A stretch of DNA of 57,159 nt. It comes from Polyangiaceae bacterium UTPRO1. GTDB lineage: Bacteria > Desulfobacterota > Binatia > UTPRO1. Position numbers and translations under genes: made by a program. This document shows, piece by piece, positions 25,085 to 35,453 of this stretch. The DNA lies in assembly GCA_002050235.1 (NCBI GenBank), contig MWST01000044.1, positions 1 through 57,159 on the forward strand, in the 5' to 3' direction. Under the pieces are notes generated by a model. The model was given only the letters and a program-made list of their open reading frames with translations. It did no database searches and was not told the origin of the DNA. Positions within the stretch are counted from its first letter, which is position 1, and the number at the start of each line of letters is the position of its first letter.

Positions 25085-25249
25085 ATGCGGCAATTCGTGG
25101 CAGGGCTCCTGCTGGGGTTGGCGGCGATGTACTGGTACGCCTACCAAAAAGATGCGTTCATCCAAGCGGCGGGCAATTGGTTCGCGGAGGCGTCGGCCGA
25201 TCCCAACGCCAAGGAAAAGATGGACAAGATGATCTCCCGCGGGCACTGA
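25085..25249 (+). CDS. Small single-pass membrane protein
   Basis: I do not recognise a family. The 54-residue product has one N-terminal hydrophobic segment (FVAGLLLGLAAMYWYAY, about residues 4-20) followed by a charged tail (DPNAKEKMDKMISRG). The ATG is set by GAAAGGA 8 nt upstream. The stop is 8 nt from the yqeY ATG, so the two are likely cotranscribed. A real gene is supported by the ribosome site, the promoter and the clean membrane-anchor pattern. Confidence 0.68.
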   Translation: MRQFVAGLLLGLAAMYWYAYQKDAFIQAAGNWFAEASADPNAKEKMDKMISRGH

Positions 25250-25257
25250 GTCGGACG

Positions 25258-25716
25258 ATGGCAGAGGAGCTCTCCGAAGCGCTGCTGCGCCGGCAGTTGC
25301 AAGAGGCGATGAAGCAGCGCGCGATGCCGACGGTGTACGTGCTGCGCGGTCTCCTTGCCGCCGTAGCCAATCGCCGCATCGAGGCGGGAGGAGGGGAGCT
25401 GGCGGCGAGCGAGCTCTCCGCGCTCGTCCAGCGAGAGGCGAGGAAGCGCGAGGAGGCGGAGGAGTTCGCGCGCCGGGCCGGCCGCGACGATCTGGTGGCG
25501 CAAAATGCGGCGGAACGGGCGCTCCTGGCCCGCTACCTGCCGACGATGCTCGCCGACGACGAGGTCGCAGGGCTCGTTCAGGGCTGGATCGCCGAAGGCG
25601 TTACCGACATGGGTCCGCTGATGGCGCGCCTCAAGGAGCAACACCCCGGTCGGTACGACGGGAAGCGCGCCAGCGAAATCGTGCGCGGCTTGCTGGCCCG
25701 CCACTCCGGGCGCTAG
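25258..25716 (+). CDS. yqeY: GatB/YqeY domain protein
   Basis: The 152-residue protein matches the stand-alone GatB/YqeY family, related to the tail domain of the GatB amidotransferase subunit. Features are LLRRQLQEAMKQR, VLRGLLAAVANR, QREARKREEAEEFARRAGRDDL, LARYLP and the C-terminal MARLKEQHPGRYDGKRASEIVR. A role in tRNA-dependent amidation is suspected for the family but not settled. It sits upstream of greA. Confidence 0.92.
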   Translation: MAEELSEALLRRQLQEAMKQRAMPTVYVLRGLLAAVANRRIEAGGGELAASELSALVQREARKREEAEEFARRAGRDDLVAQNAAERALLARYLPTMLADDEVAGLVQGWIAEGVTDMGPLMARLKEQHPGRYDGKRASEIVRGLLARHSGR

Positions 25717-25758
25717 CGTCGCAGCGGGGCGTACGGTGCGGTTCTCGGAGCGCGTGTT

Positions 25759-25788
25759 TTGACTTGCCGGAAGGGATGCGGCTAGCAT
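25759..25788 (+). promoter_or_regulatory. Putative greA promoter (leaderless type)
   Basis: -35 TTGACT (25759-25764), an 18-nt spacer and -10 TAGCAT (25783-25788), followed by 8 nt (CCCGGGGC) and the ATG at 25797. There is no Shine-Dalgarno in the interval. Confidence 0.6.
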
Positions 25789-25796
25789 CCCGGGGC

Positions 25797-26288
25797 ATGG
25801 AGCTGCCCGTCGTCATCCGCCTGAAGAAGGAGCTTCAGGAGCTCAGATACGATCTCACCGTGAAGGTTCCGAAGGAGCTGCAGGAAGCGGCGGCACACGG
25901 GGATCTTTCGGAGAATGCCGAGTACGATGCCGCGAAGGCGCGGCAGGAGTTCTTGAAGGCGCGGATCGGGCAGATCGAGAACCGCATTCGCGAATTGTCC
26001 ATGTATACGCTGGCGTCCATTCCGCACGGCGTGGTCGCGTACGGGAGCCGCGTCACCGTCGTGGACGACGAAGAAGGGACGACGTTGGAGTACCGGATCG
26101 TATTCCCGGAGGAGGTCGACGCAGCTAGCGGCGCGATCTCCCTGAGCTCGCCGATCGGGCGGGCCCTCCTCAATAGAGAGGTCGGCGACGAGGTCGAGGT
26201 GCTGGCTCCGGGAGGCAAGCGCAGCTACCAGATCGTCGGCCTGGTGACCTTCCACCAGGCGATGGGCCACACTTCCGGCGAGTACTGA
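25797..26288 (+). CDS. greA: Transcription elongation factor GreA
   Basis: GreA enters the RNA polymerase secondary channel and stimulates cleavage of backtracked RNA. The 163-residue product has the N-terminal coiled coil with the acidic tip GDLSENAEYDAAKA (D36, E39), a linker, and the C-terminal FKBP-like domain (SPIGRALLNREVGDEVEVLAPGG). ATG 25797 is chosen because it follows the promoter; an in-frame start at 25764 would overlap the -35. fadD-type gene follows after 7 nt. Confidence 0.95.
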   Translation: MELPVVIRLKKELQELRYDLTVKVPKELQEAAAHGDLSENAEYDAAKARQEFLKARIGQIENRIRELSMYTLASIPHGVVAYGSRVTVVDDEEGTTLEYRIVFPEEVDAASGAISLSSPIGRALLNREVGDEVEVLAPGGKRSYQIVGLVTFHQAMGHTSGEY

Positions 26289-26295
26289 TCGCGCC

Positions 26296-28137
26296 ATGTC
26301 GGCGGATTCGAAGCCGCGCGGGACGACGTTTCGCAGTCTCGCCCACATGTACTTCGACCGCGCTGCCGTCCGTGCGGGAAGGCCGCGTTGCCGGGTGAAG
26401 CGCGACGGCGCCTGGCGCGAGATCTTGTGGGACGACGACGTGACGGCGGTGCGCGAGATGGCTGCCGGCCTCGTCGAATACGGCCTCCAGCCCGGCGAGA
26501 GGGTGGCCATCCTCTCGGGAACGCGGCCGGAGTGGGTCGACGCCGACATCGCTATCTACGCCTGCGGCGGGGTCAGCGTACCGATCTACCAGTCGAATCT
26601 GCCGCACGAGTGCGGCTACATCCTCGCGAACTCCGGATCGCGGATGTGCTTCGTCGAGAACGCCAAGCAGCTGGCGAAGATCCGCGACGTCCAGCGCCAC
26701 GGCTTCGAGATCGACGGCGCGCGCGCGACGATAGACGTCGTGCTGCTCGTGCTGATGGAAGACGAGCCCGACGGGGCCGATGCGATCGCCCTCGCCGACC
26801 TCCGCGCCCGCGGCCGCGCCGCGTTGGAGCGGGTGCAACCGGTTCTCGATGCGCGCATCGCCGCAATCGGTCGCGACGACCTGGCCACGATCGTCTATAC
26901 GTCCGGAACGACGGGTCCGCCGAAGGGCGTCATGCAGACGCACGGCAACCACCTCGCCGCCATCGAGGCCGTGAGCGAGCTCGGCATGGTGGAGGAAGGA
27001 GAGACGGACTTCTTCTTCCTGCCGCTCGCGCACTCGTTCGCGCGCATGATCGAGTATCTCGGCCTGCTGGTCGGCACCGTGACCGTCTTCGCGACTTCGG
27101 TCGACGCGCTGGCGCAGGAGATCGCCGAATCGCGTCCCCATCTCGTTCCGTCCGTGCCGCGCATCTACGAGAAGATCTACGCCCGCATCATGGGAGCCCG
27201 GCGGCAGAGCGGTGTCGTCCGCGCCGCGATCTTCGACTGGGCGCTCGGCGTGGGCCGCGAACGCAGCGTCCGCCAGCAGCGCGGCGAGGCGCTGCCGCTG
27301 CTCCTGTCGCTGCAAGTCATGATCGCCGATCGGCTCGTGTTCGCGCGCGTCCGCGAGACGCTCGGCGGTCGCGTGCGCCTCATGGTGTCGGGCGGCGCAC
27401 CGCTGGCGCGCGAGATCATGGAGTTCTTCCATGCCTTCGGGCTCCTGATCCTCGAAGGCTACGGCCTCACCGAGACCGCTCCGATCCTCACCTGCAATCG
27501 ACCGGATCGGTTCAAGTTCGGGACCGTGGGGCCTGCGATCCCGGGCGTCTCGCTTCGTATCGCCGCCGACGGCGAGATCCTCGCCAAGGGGCCGAACATC
27601 GCCTCGGGATACTACGAGCGCCCCGAAGCGACCGCGGCATCGTGGGACGCCGAAGGCTGGTTCCACACCGGCGACATCGGCGACATCGATGCCGACGGGT
27701 TCCTGCGGATCACGGACCGGAAGAAGGACCTCATCAAGACCTCGGGGGGGAAGTACGTCGCCCCGCAGAACATCGAAAACCTCCTGAAGACACAGCTCCA
27801 CATCAGCCAGGCGGTCGTGATCGGGGACAACCGAAAGTACGTCGTCGCGCTTCTGACCCTCGATTTCGACGAGGTGGAGCGCTACGCGGCGGCCTCCGGC
27901 ATCCGGGTGCAGGACCGTGCGGCCGTGGTGCGGAATCCGGAGATCACCGCCCTGGTGGCGCGCGAAGTGCAGCAGGTGAACGAACGCCTCGCGTCGTACG
28001 AGAGCATCAAGTACTTCCGCATCCTGGAGCGCGACTTCTCCCAGGAGGCGGGCGAGCTCACGCCGAGCTTGAAAGTCAAGCGCAAGGTCGTAACCGAGCG
28101 ATACCGCGACGTCATCGACGAGATGTACGAAGCGTAG
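26296..28137 (+). CDS. Long-chain acyl-CoA synthetase (AMP-forming)
   Basis: This activates a fatty acid with ATP and CoA. The 613-residue enzyme has the P-loop-like YTSGTTGPPKG (about residue 200), the LPLAHSFARM block, EGYGLTETAP, the hinge region WFHTGDIGDIDADGFLRITDRKKD, and the C-terminal lysine in LTPSLKVKRK. It belongs to the FAA1/FadD15-like long form with VPSVPRIYEKIY. It is followed by a strong terminator. The exact chain length and physiological role (degradation or membrane lipid salvage) cannot be read. Confidence 0.93.
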   Translation: MSADSKPRGTTFRSLAHMYFDRAAVRAGRPRCRVKRDGAWREILWDDDVTAVREMAAGLVEYGLQPGERVAILSGTRPEWVDADIAIYACGGVSVPIYQSNLPHECGYILANSGSRMCFVENAKQLAKIRDVQRHGFEIDGARATIDVVLLVLMEDEPDGADAIALADLRARGRAALERVQPVLDARIAAIGRDDLATIVYTSGTTGPPKGVMQTHGNHLAAIEAVSELGMVEEGETDFFFLPLAHSFARMIEYLGLLVGTVTVFATSVDALAQEIAESRPHLVPSVPRIYEKIYARIMGARRQSGVVRAAIFDWALGVGRERSVRQQRGEALPLLLSLQVMIADRLVFARVRETLGGRVRLMVSGGAPLAREIMEFFHAFGLLILEGYGLTETAPILTCNRPDRFKFGTVGPAIPGVSLRIAADGEILAKGPNIASGYYERPEATAASWDAEGWFHTGDIGDIDADGFLRITDRKKDLIKTSGGKYVAPQNIENLLKTQLHISQAVVIGDNRKYVVALLTLDFDEVERYAAASGIRVQDRAAVVRNPEITALVAREVQQVNERLASYESIKYFRILERDFSQEAGELTPSLKVKRKVVTERYRDVIDEMYEA

Positions 28138-28404
28138 AGCCGCACCGGCGGCCGGGGACACCGAGCGGCGCGGTGCGGGCGGTGCGAGCGCCGCACCGCG
28201 TCCCAGACTTGCGCCTCCGCTAGGCTCGTGTTATTCGCCCGAGATGCTTCGAAAAGTGGGCGAGTGCCCGCTTTTTTTGTTTTGAGAAGGCGCTCTTCGC
28301 TCTCGTCCAGCCTTCTGCTTGCCGGGGTTCCTTGAACGCAGCCGATGCAGTGCCTCACCCCGGTCGCGGAGACTCGGCGGGAGGCACGCAACGAACTCCG
28401 ACAA
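28138..28404. other. Intergenic region before the rimP-nusA operon
   Basis: It contains a GC-rich inverted repeat just after the synthetase stop (CCGCACCG near 28141 and CGGTGCGG near 28172), the terminator at 28252-28278, and about 125 nt ahead of rimP in which I find no convincing promoter. No tRNA-Met, often found here in gammaproteobacteria, is present. Confidence 0.5.
28252..28278 (+). terminator. Rho-independent terminator
   Basis: Hairpin AAAAGTGGGC (28252-28261), loop GAGT, then GCCCGCTTTT, the stem running into a run of seven T (28272-28278). It separates the acyl-CoA synthetase from the rimP operon and is the clearest intrinsic terminator in the window. Confidence 0.85.
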
Positions 28405-28944
28405 ATGGAAATCGATCCGAAAACCGCGGCTGTCTGGGCCATTGCCGAGCCGATAGCGCTCGATCTCGGGCTGGAGCTCGTCGACATCGAGCTCCGGCGC
28501 GAGGGGCGCGGAACCGTGCTGCGCCTGCTGATCGATCGCAGGGGTGGAGGCGTTTCGCTCGACGAGCTCACGGCGGTCAGCCGCGAGATTTCGGACGCGC
28601 TGGACGTGCGGGACGACACCATTCCCGGCGCCTATACGCTCGAGGTGTCCTCACCCGGGATCAACCGGCCGTTGACGCGTCCCGGCCATTTCGAAGCATT
28701 CGTCGGGAAGAAAGTGCACGTCCAGACCCGCAGGGAGCTCGGTAAGCGGCATTCGTTCCGCGGCATCCTGACCGCGACGCGTGCCGACGGCATCACGATC
28801 ACCGGCGACGACCACATTGCCCACGATATCGCGTACGACGCCATCATCCGCGCCAACTACCAGCACGAGTTCCCGGCGCTCGGGCAGCGGCGCTCGGAGC
28901 GGCGCAGCGCGCAGCGGTCGGCGCATCGGGCCGGGTCTCGGTAG
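28405..28944 (+). CDS. rimP: Ribosome maturation factor RimP
   Basis: RimP aids 30S subunit assembly. The protein shows the family's LGLELVDIELRREGRGTVLRLLIDR, SLDELTAVSREISDALD and YTLEVSSPGINRPLTRPGHFE. I start it at ATG 28405 (179 aa), which gives the usual N-terminus; an in-frame ATG at 28345 would add 20 residues without family match. The Arg-rich tail is longer than usual. It is followed by nusA, the standard order. Confidence 0.93.
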   Translation: MEIDPKTAAVWAIAEPIALDLGLELVDIELRREGRGTVLRLLIDRRGGGVSLDELTAVSREISDALDVRDDTIPGAYTLEVSSPGINRPLTRPGHFEAFVGKKVHVQTRRELGKRHSFRGILTATRADGITITGDDHIAHDIAYDAIIRANYQHEFPALGQRRSERRSAQRSAHRAGSR

Positions 28945-28960
28945 ACGGGAAGGAGACGAC

Positions 28961-30352
28961 ATGCAACCCGATCTGAATCGCGTCATCGAGCAGGTGAGCA
29001 AGGAGAAGGGCATCGACAGGAGCATCATCGTCGCCGCTCTGGAGGAAGCCATGCTCTCGGCCGCTCGCCGCACCTTCGGGCTGGAGCATCAAATCGAAGC
29101 CAAGTTCAATCCCGACATCGGCGAGGTGGAGCTCTTCGAGATCAAGACGGTCGTCGACGAAATCACCGATCCCGCCAATCAGGTCACGCTGAAGGAGGCG
29201 CAGGCGACGCTCGATCCCGACGCCGAGGTCGGCGACGAGCTGTTGTCGAGGCTGCCGCAGGAGAAGCTCGGGCGGATCGCGGCGCAAGCGGCGAAGCAGA
29301 ACATCATCCAGAAGGTGCGGGACGCCGAGCGCACGATCATCTTCAACGAGTTCAAGGACCGCAAGGGCGAGCTCTTCTCGGGGATCGTACAGCGCTTCGA
29401 GCGCAAGAACATCATCGTCAATCTCGGCCGAACCGACGCGATCTTGCCCGAGAAGGAGCAGATCCCGCGTGAGCGCTATCGCCAGGGCGACCGGATCCGC
29501 GCCTACATCCTCGAGGTCGAGCTGACCAGCAAGGGGCCGCAGATCGTCCTCTCGCGCACGCATCCGGGGTTGCTGATCAAGCTCTTCGAGCAGGAGGTGC
29601 CCGAGATCTACGAGGGCATCGTCGAGGTGAAAGGTGCCGCGCGCGAGCCGGGAGGGCGGGCCAAGATCGCCGTCTACTCGCACGATCACGACGTCGACCC
29701 CGTGGGCGCTTGCGTCGGCATGCGCGGCACGCGCGTGCAGTCGGTGGTCCAGGAGCTTCGCGGCGAGAAGATCGACATCGTGCCCTGGATCCAGGACCCT
29801 GCGGAGTACGTGTGCCGCGCGCTCTCGCCGGCGAAGGTCTCGAAGATCATCATGGAGGAAGACGAGCACGCCATGGAGGTGATCGTCCCCGACGATCAGC
29901 TGTCGCTCGCCATCGGCAAGAAGGGCCAGAACGTGCGCCTGGCGTCGCGGCTCACGGGATGGCGGCTCGACGTCAAGGGCGAGGCCGAGGCCGAGGAGGA
30001 GGCGCGCAATGCCCGGCAGTCGCTCATGGCCATTCCCGGCATCGGCGACGTCACTGCGGAGCTGTTGTACCAGGACGGGTTCAAGTCGGCGGAGGAGCTC
30101 GCGGCTGCGGATCCGGAGCGCGTCGGGCAGGTGGAGGGCGTCAGCAGCGACAAGGCGTCGGGCATCGTGGAGTCGGCCAAGGCGCACGTCGAACGGAAGC
30201 GTGAGGAAGCCGCGGCGCGCGCCGCCGAGGAAGCGGCAGCCGCCGAGGCCGCCGCGCTCGAAGCGGCGGCGGCGTTTGCTGCGAGCGCGGAAGCGCATCC
30301 GGGCTCTGCCGGTGATGACGGCGGCGCCGGCAGCGACGGCGAGGTCCGATGA
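28961..30352 (+). CDS. nusA: Transcription termination/antitermination factor NusA
   Basis: NusA binds RNA polymerase and nascent RNA, controlling pausing and termination. The 463 residues give, in order, the N-terminal domain (to ~125), S1 (~130-200, [20 protein letters not shown]), KH1 and KH2 ([32 protein letters not shown]), a helix-hairpin-helix repeat ([17 protein letters not shown]) and a final Ala/Glu-rich tail. The start ATG is fixed by GGAAGGAG. The last 4 bases overlap ylxR. Confidence 0.97.
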   Translation: MQPDLNRVIEQVSKEKGIDRSIIVAALEEAMLSAARRTFGLEHQIEAKFNPDIGEVELFEIKTVVDEITDPANQVTLKEAQATLDPDAEVGDELLSRLPQEKLGRIAAQAAKQNIIQKVRDAERTIIFNEFKDRKGELFSGIVQRFERKNIIVNLGRTDAILPEKEQIPRERYRQGDRIRAYILEVELTSKGPQIVLSRTHPGLLIKLFEQEVPEIYEGIVEVKGAAREPGGRAKIAVYSHDHDVDPVGACVGMRGTRVQSVVQELRGEKIDIVPWIQDPAEYVCRALSPAKVSKIIMEEDEHAMEVIVPDDQLSLAIGKKGQNVRLASRLTGWRLDVKGEAEAEEEARNARQSLMAIPGIGDVTAELLYQDGFKSAEELAAADPERVGQVEGVSSDKASGIVESAKAHVERKREEAAARAAEEAAAAEAAALEAAAAFAASAEAHPGSAGDDGGAGSDGEVR

Positions 30353-30612
30353 AGCACGAACCGATCAGGACCTGTCTCGGATGTCGCGCGCGTGATGCGC
30401 GATCGAACCTCGTACGCGTCGTCGCCCACGCCGGGTCGCTCGTCGTCGACGAGACCGGACGCCTCGGCGGCCGAGGCGGATATTTCCACGCCGATCGGGC
30501 GTGTGTCGACACGTTCACGCGCCGGGGCGGGTTTGTACGCTCGTTGGGGTGCGTGGTACCTAAGCCCGAGCGCGAAACGTTTCGTGCTCGGTTCCCGGAG
30601 GTGCACGCTTGA
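30349..30612 (+). CDS. ylxR: YlxR/RnpM family RNA-binding protein
   Basis: An 87-residue DUF448 protein with the family pattern [12 protein letters not shown] (Cys pair) and the [15 protein letters not shown] segment, a variant of the GRGAY motif. In Bacillus the homologue binds RNase P RNA. It lies between nusA and infB as usual and overlaps both genes by 4 nt. Confidence 0.92.
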   Translation: MKHEPIRTCLGCRARDARSNLVRVVAHAGSLVVDETGRLGGRGGYFHADRACVDTFTRRGGFVRSLGCVVPKPERETFRARFPEVHA

Positions 30613-33359
30613 GCGGGAAGAAGCGCATCCACGAGCTCGCCAAGGAGTGGGACGTTCCCGTCAAGGACGTGCTCGCCAAGATCGAGAAGCTCGGTATCCG
30701 CAACAAGAAGTCGCAAAGCTCGCTCACGGACGAGCAGATCCCCCGCGTCCGCGAAGCCCTAGGACTGCGCGACAAGGCGGCGGTCGCCATCGGTACGCAG
30801 CGCGTCGTCTCGGAACGCGTCGTCACCTCCAAGGACGCTACGGAAGACTCGATGGTCACGGCCCGCGAGCAGGTGATCGAGAATCGCGTCGGCACGAACC
30901 TGATCCGGCGCCGTACGCAGCGCGTCGAGGTCATCAAACGCGAGGAGATCGTCGCCGAGCCGTTGCCCGACGTCGTCCCGACGCTCGCCCCGGTGGAGCT
31001 GCCGGTCGTCGAGGCGGTTCCTATCGAGATACCGATGCCGGTCGAAGCGGCGCCGGTCGTCCCCGAGCCGGACGTCCATGAGATGGGGGAGATCGAGCGG
31101 GAGCTCATGAACGCGAGCGCCGCGGCCGAGGCTGCCGAGGCTGCCGCTGCCGCCGAGGCTGCTGCTGCAGCCCTGCGCGCGGCCGAGGCTGCCGCGGCGG
31201 CAGAGGCGGCGGCGCCGGTCCGGCGGGACGACGAGCCGCAGCAAGTGCGGGTGCTCGGCCGCATCGACCTCAAGAAGGCCGCGGCGCCGCCGCCGCGGCC
31301 GGCGGGGCGTCGCGCCGATGCCGCTCCCGGGGCCCGCCCCGCGCCCGGTGCGCCCGCGCCCGGCGAAGCGCCGAAGGCGAAAGAGAACGAGTTCGCGAAG
31401 AAGGGCGGGAAGAAGCGCAAGGTCATCAAGAAGACCGACATGCTCGAGACGCTCGAGCGCGATCGGCGTCCCGGGAAGCTGCGGCGCAAGAAGCGCGCGC
31501 TCCCCGGCAAGGAGCAGCACCAGACCGAGATCACGACGCCGAAGGCCAGCAAGCGCGTCGTCAAGATCTCGGAGGCGATCACGGTCGGCGATCTGGCAAA
31601 GGCCATCGGCGTCAAGTCGGGCGAGGTCATCCGCAAGCTCATGGACATGGGTATGATGACCACGGTCAATCAAATGCTCGATGCCGACACGGCTACGCTG
31701 GTCGCGGCCGAGTTCGACTACACCGTCGAGAACGTCGCCCTGAACGTCGAGTCGCTGCTCGAGGCGGGTCTGGAGGAGGAGGGCGAGGAGGAGCGGACCC
31801 CGCGTCCGCCGGTCGTGACGATCATGGGCCACGTCGACCACGGCAAGACGTCGCTCCTCGACGCGATCCGCGAGGCCAACGTCACCGCCGGCGAAGCCGG
31901 CGGTATCACGCAGCACATCGGCGCCTACTCCGTGAAGGTCAACGATCGCCGCGTCGCCTTCCTCGACACCCCCGGCCACGAGGCTTTCACCGCCATGCGG
32001 GCGCGGGGGGCGAAGGTCACCGATCTGGTCGTCCTCGTGGTCGCCGCCGATGACGGCATCATGCCGCAGACGCAGGAAGCCATCGATCACGCGCGCGCCG
32101 CCGAGGTTCCCATCATCGTGGCGGTGAACAAGATCGACAAGCCCGAGGCCGATCTCGACCGCGTGACGCGCGAGCTCGGCAACTACGGCCTGGCGCCCGA
32201 AGAATGGGGCGGCGATACGATCGTGGTGCCCGTCTCCGCCAAGACACGGCAGGGCATTCCGCAGCTTCTCGAAATGATCCTGCTGCAGGCCGACGTCCTG
32301 GAGCTCACGGCCCAGACCGACCGCCGCGCTCGCGGTACGATCGTCGAGGCGAAGCTCGATCGCGGGCGCGGACCGGTCGCGACCGTTCTGGTTCAAGAAG
32401 GGACGCTCAAAGTCGGCGACGCGTTCGTTTGCGGCCTCGAGTACGGACGGGTGCGCGCCATGATCGACGACCAGGGCCGCAAGCTCGACCAGGCCGGTCC
32501 GTCGACTCCGGTCGAGATCCTCGGCCTCACGGGCGTACCCGCAGCCGGCGATACCTTCGTTGCGGTGGCGGACGAAGCCAAGGCGCGCCAGGTCGCCGAG
32601 CACCGGCGCGCCAAGCAGCGCGAGAGCGAGCTGGCGACGACGAGCAAAGTGTCGCTCGAGGATCTCTACTCGCAGATCCAAGCCGGGGGCGTGAAGGAGC
32701 TGAAGCTCGTCCTCAAGGCCGACGTCCAGGGATCGGTCGAGGCGATTCGCGATGCGCTCACTCGCCTCGGGACCGACGAGGTCAAGCTCGTCGTGATCCA
32801 CGCGTCCGTGGGCGGTATCACCGAGTCGGACGTGCTGCTGGCGACCGCGTCCAACGCGATCGTGATCGGCTTCAACGTCCGGCCGGAATCGAAGGCGGCC
32901 GACCTCGCCAATCGCGAAGGCGTGGACATCCGCCTCTACAACATCATCTACGAGGTCGTGAGCGACATCCGCGACGCGCTCGAGGGCTTGCTCGAACCGA
33001 CGCTGCGCGAGCGTGCGGTCGGCCGCGCGGAAGTGCGCCAGGTCTTCAACATCCCGAGCGCCGGCCGTATCGCAGGGTGCTTCGTCCTCGACGGCAAGAT
33101 CGTGCGCGGCGGGAGAGCGCGCGTCGTGCGCGATCACGTCGTCGTCCACGACGGCAAGATCGACACGCTCCGCCGCTTCAAAGAGGACGCCCGCGAGGTC
33201 GCGTCGGGCTACGAGTGCGGCCTTGCCCTAGAGAACTTCCAGGACGTCAAGGAGGGCGACGTCGTCGAGGTCTACGAGATGGAAGCCGTCGCCCGGCAGT
33301 TGGCGCCTTCGCCTCGCTCGATCGGCGGCGGACACGCCTCGGTCGAGCGGCGCGTATAG
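30609..33359 (+). CDS. infB: Translation initiation factor IF-2
   Basis: IF-2 is the GTPase that brings fMet-tRNA to the 30S subunit. The 916-residue product has an N-terminal IF2_N helix ([24 protein letters not shown]), a long Ala/Pro/Lys-rich linker, a second IF2_N repeat ([22 protein letters not shown]), the G domain from about residue 407 ([20 protein letters not shown]) and domains II-IV. The start is a TTG embedded in the ylxR stop (TTGA), supported by the good IF2_N match directly after it. Confidence 0.97.
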   Translation: MSGKKRIHELAKEWDVPVKDVLAKIEKLGIRNKKSQSSLTDEQIPRVREALGLRDKAAVAIGTQRVVSERVVTSKDATEDSMVTAREQVIENRVGTNLIRRRTQRVEVIKREEIVAEPLPDVVPTLAPVELPVVEAVPIEIPMPVEAAPVVPEPDVHEMGEIERELMNASAAAEAAEAAAAAEAAAAALRAAEAAAAAEAAAPVRRDDEPQQVRVLGRIDLKKAAAPPPRPAGRRADAAPGARPAPGAPAPGEAPKAKENEFAKKGGKKRKVIKKTDMLETLERDRRPGKLRRKKRALPGKEQHQTEITTPKASKRVVKISEAITVGDLAKAIGVKSGEVIRKLMDMGMMTTVNQMLDADTATLVAAEFDYTVENVALNVESLLEAGLEEEGEEERTPRPPVVTIMGHVDHGKTSLLDAIREANVTAGEAGGITQHIGAYSVKVNDRRVAFLDTPGHEAFTAMRARGAKVTDLVVLVVAADDGIMPQTQEAIDHARAAEVPIIVAVNKIDKPEADLDRVTRELGNYGLAPEEWGGDTIVVPVSAKTRQGIPQLLEMILLQADVLELTAQTDRRARGTIVEAKLDRGRGPVATVLVQEGTLKVGDAFVCGLEYGRVRAMIDDQGRKLDQAGPSTPVEILGLTGVPAAGDTFVAVADEAKARQVAEHRRAKQRESELATTSKVSLEDLYSQIQAGGVKELKLVLKADVQGSVEAIRDALTRLGTDEVKLVVIHASVGGITESDVLLATASNAIVIGFNVRPESKAADLANREGVDIRLYNIIYEVVSDIRDALEGLLEPTLRERAVGRAEVRQVFNIPSAGRIAGCFVLDGKIVRGGRARVVRDHVVVHDGKIDTLRRFKEDAREVASGYECGLALENFQDVKEGDVVEVYEMEAVARQLAPSPRSIGGGHASVERRV

Positions 33360-33427
33360 GGGATCCCGGCGCGGATGCCTTCCGGCGTGGCGCGCGGCAT
33401 CGACCGCACGCGGCAACGGAGCGAGTC

Positions 33428-33715
33428 GTGACCGTAGGCGTGCTTCGTCTCACGCTCTATCTGCGCGAGAATCATTCCCTGAAAGGGAAGCGGAGCGTGA
33501 TTCGCACCATCAAGGCTCGGATCCGCAACAAGTTCAACGTCTCGATCGCCGAAGCCGACGATCACGATCTCTGGCAGCGCGCCGTCCTCGGCATCAGCCA
33601 GGTCGGTACGGATCAAGGCTTCGTAGACGGAGCGCTGCGCGAGGTCGTACACTGCATCGAAGCCATGCAGCTCGCGGAGCTCGGGGAAGAGCGGCTCGAG
33701 TTCCTGCACTACTGA
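33428..33715 (+). CDS. DUF503 family protein (YlxP-like)
   Basis: A 95-residue ferredoxin-like small protein of the DUF503/YlxP family, known for its position between infB and rbfA and for a suspected link to ribosome assembly or competence. Matches are [31 protein letters not shown] and [14 protein letters not shown] start at 33428; rbfA follows 4 nt after the stop. Confidence 0.92.
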   Translation: MTVGVLRLTLYLRENHSLKGKRSVIRTIKARIRNKFNVSIAEADDHDLWQRAVLGISQVGTDQGFVDGALREVVHCIEAMQLAELGEERLEFLHY

Positions 33716-33719
33716 GCAC

Positions 33720-34079
33720 ATGGCCGGCCGCCGACCCGATCGCGTCGGAGCGCTGCTGCAAGCCGCGCTCTCGGAGGTGCTGCTTCGCGGGGTGAAGGAT
33801 CCGCGGGTCGGCATGGTCACCGTGACCGGCGTCCGCATGTCGGCCGACCTGAAACATGCGACCGTGTATGTATCCGTGCACGGCGATGCGGCGGCGGAGA
33901 GGAACACGTTCGCCGGCCTCGCGAGCGCGCGATCGTACCTCCAGTCGCAGGTCGGTCGGCGTCTCGGTCTCCGTTTCACGCCCGAGCTGCGCTTCGCGAT
34001 CGACGCGACGATCGACGACGCCGCTCGGCTCGAGCAGTTGCTGCGGACGACGCGCCGCGAGGACGGGGACGATGCCTGA
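33720..34079 (+). CDS. rbfA: 30S ribosome-binding factor RbfA
   Basis: RbfA is a KH-fold protein needed for 16S 5'-end maturation. The 119 residues show [46 protein letters not shown] and [19 protein letters not shown], all typical. The end overlaps the truB start by 8 nt. Confidence 0.95.
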   Translation: MAGRRPDRVGALLQAALSEVLLRGVKDPRVGMVTVTGVRMSADLKHATVYVSVHGDAAAERNTFAGLASARSYLQSQVGRRLGLRFTPELRFAIDATIDDAARLEQLLRTTRREDGDDA

Positions 34080-35001
34080 GCGCGGAACGGAGATGCACGG
34101 CCTCCTCCTGGTCGACAAGCCGGAAGGATTGACGTCGGCAGCCGTGGTCGCGGCGGTGAAGCGCACGCTTCGCCAGCGGAAGGTCGGACATCTCGGGACG
34201 CTCGACCCCTTCGCCACCGGGCTCCTCCCGGTGTGCATCGGCGAGGGGACGAAGATCGCGACGTTTCTCGCCGACGACGAGAAGCGCTACGTCGGCGAGA
34301 TCGAGCTCGGCACGGCGACCGATACCCTCGATCGCACCGGAGCAGTGGTCGAAGAGCGTCCCGTTCCGCATCTCCGGCCGCGCGACATCGCTACCGCGGT
34401 CGCCGGGTTGCGCGGCGACATCATGCAGACGCCACCCATGTACTCGGCGTTGAAGCGCGGCGGGGTGCCGCTCCATCGGCTCGCGCGCGCCGGGCGGACG
34501 GTCGAGCGTGCGCCCCGCCCGCTGCGCATCACGGCCTTCGACGTGGCGCAGCTCGCCCCCGACCGCCTCGCGTTCGCGGTCACCTGCTCGCGCGGCACGT
34601 ACGTGCGCGTGCTGGCGCAGGATCTCGGACGCGCCCTCGGAACCGTTGCCCATCTGGCGTCATTGCGGCGCACGGCCTGCGGTCCCTTCGAGGTGCGTGA
34701 TGCCGTGACCCTGGCCGATCTCGAACGCCGCGCCGCCGAAGGCCGACTCCCGCTGGTGACGCCGGCGGCGGCGCTGGGAGCGTTGCCGGCCGTCGAGATC
34801 GACTCCCGCACCATCGCCGCCATCCGCCGGGGGCAGCAGTGGGCGCTGGAGGCGCTCGGTGCTCCGCGGGAGGCGGGAGAGGCAGTGCGCCTGGCGAGCG
34901 CGCGCGGCGAGCTCGTTGCCGTCGCTACGGCCACGGCCGACGGTTCCCGCTGGCAGTTGGCACGCGTGATGACGGAGCGCGCGGATCGTGGGTCCGAATG
35001 A
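34072..35001 (+). CDS. truB: tRNA pseudouridine-55 synthase TruB
   Basis: TruB makes pseudouridine 55 in the tRNA T-loop. The 309-residue protein has [11 protein letters not shown], the catalytic block [16 protein letters not shown] with D45, the YSALKRGG segment and the [15 protein letters not shown] block. ATG 34072 overlaps rbfA; an in-frame ATG at 34093 is also possible. The C-terminal PUA-like region is short. Confidence 0.95.
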   Translation: MPERGTEMHGLLLVDKPEGLTSAAVVAAVKRTLRQRKVGHLGTLDPFATGLLPVCIGEGTKIATFLADDEKRYVGEIELGTATDTLDRTGAVVEERPVPHLRPRDIATAVAGLRGDIMQTPPMYSALKRGGVPLHRLARAGRTVERAPRPLRITAFDVAQLAPDRLAFAVTCSRGTYVRVLAQDLGRALGTVAHLASLRRTACGPFEVRDAVTLADLERRAAEGRLPLVTPAAALGALPAVEIDSRTIAAIRRGQQWALEALGAPREAGEAVRLASARGELVAVATATADGSRWQLARVMTERADRGSE

Positions 35002-35074
35002 GAGCCGGAAGGGCCGCGATTGCTTTACATCCCGGAGGTCGCGTGGTAGGGCTGCACACTTGACGAGAAACGAC

Positions 35075-35356
35075 ATGGGAGAAGGAACGAGCGGCGCGGC
35101 ATTGCGCACCCAGGAGATCCTGGCGACATACCGACGGCACGAGACCGACACCGGCTCGCCGGAAGTGCAGATCGCATTGCTGAGTGACCGTATCGGGTAT
35201 CTGACCGAACACTTCAAAACCCACGCGAAGGATCATCATTCGCGGCGGGGATTGTTGAAGCTGGTGGGGCAGAGGCGGCGGTTGCTGGACTATCTGAAGC
35301 GCATAGACTTCCAGCGCTACAAGACCGTCATCGAACGTCTCAACATCCGCAAGTAA
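35075..35356 (+). CDS. rpsO: 30S ribosomal protein S15
   Basis: S15 binds the central domain of 16S rRNA. The 93-residue product has the family core ([41 protein letters not shown]) and a slightly longer N-terminus than usual from ATG 35075. It lies between truB and pnp, the conserved order. Confidence 0.95.
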   Translation: MGEGTSGAALRTQEILATYRRHETDTGSPEVQIALLSDRIGYLTEHFKTHAKDHHSRRGLLKLVGQRRRLLDYLKRIDFQRYKTVIERLNIRK

Positions 35357-35426
35357 GCGTCTTTTTCTTCATTATCCCGACCCGTCCCGTTTCTCGCTGC
35401 GCTACGCACACGGTTTTCAGGGAAAA

Positions 35427-35440
35427 GTCCCCCGGGGGAC
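35427..35440 (+). repeat. Perfect 14-bp palindrome in the pnp leader
   Basis: GTCCCCCGGGGGAC, ending 13 nt before the pnp ATG and directly before GGGAGTTGGCGAG. As RNA it can form a 5-bp stem with a CCGG loop. pnp leaders in other bacteria carry hairpins used for autoregulation, so this may be a processing or control element; only the palindrome is seen. Confidence 0.5.
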
Positions 35441-35453
35441 GGGAGTTGGCGAG

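Noticed and set aside
24853..25257. N-terminal extension of YqeY across the comF-yqeY gap
   Set aside because: The family begins at ATG 25258, and the extension overlaps the small membrane gene that has its own ribosome site.
35357..35400. Terminator after rpsO suggested by CTTTTTC
   Set aside because: No stem precedes the T-run, and rpsO-pnp cotranscription is common.
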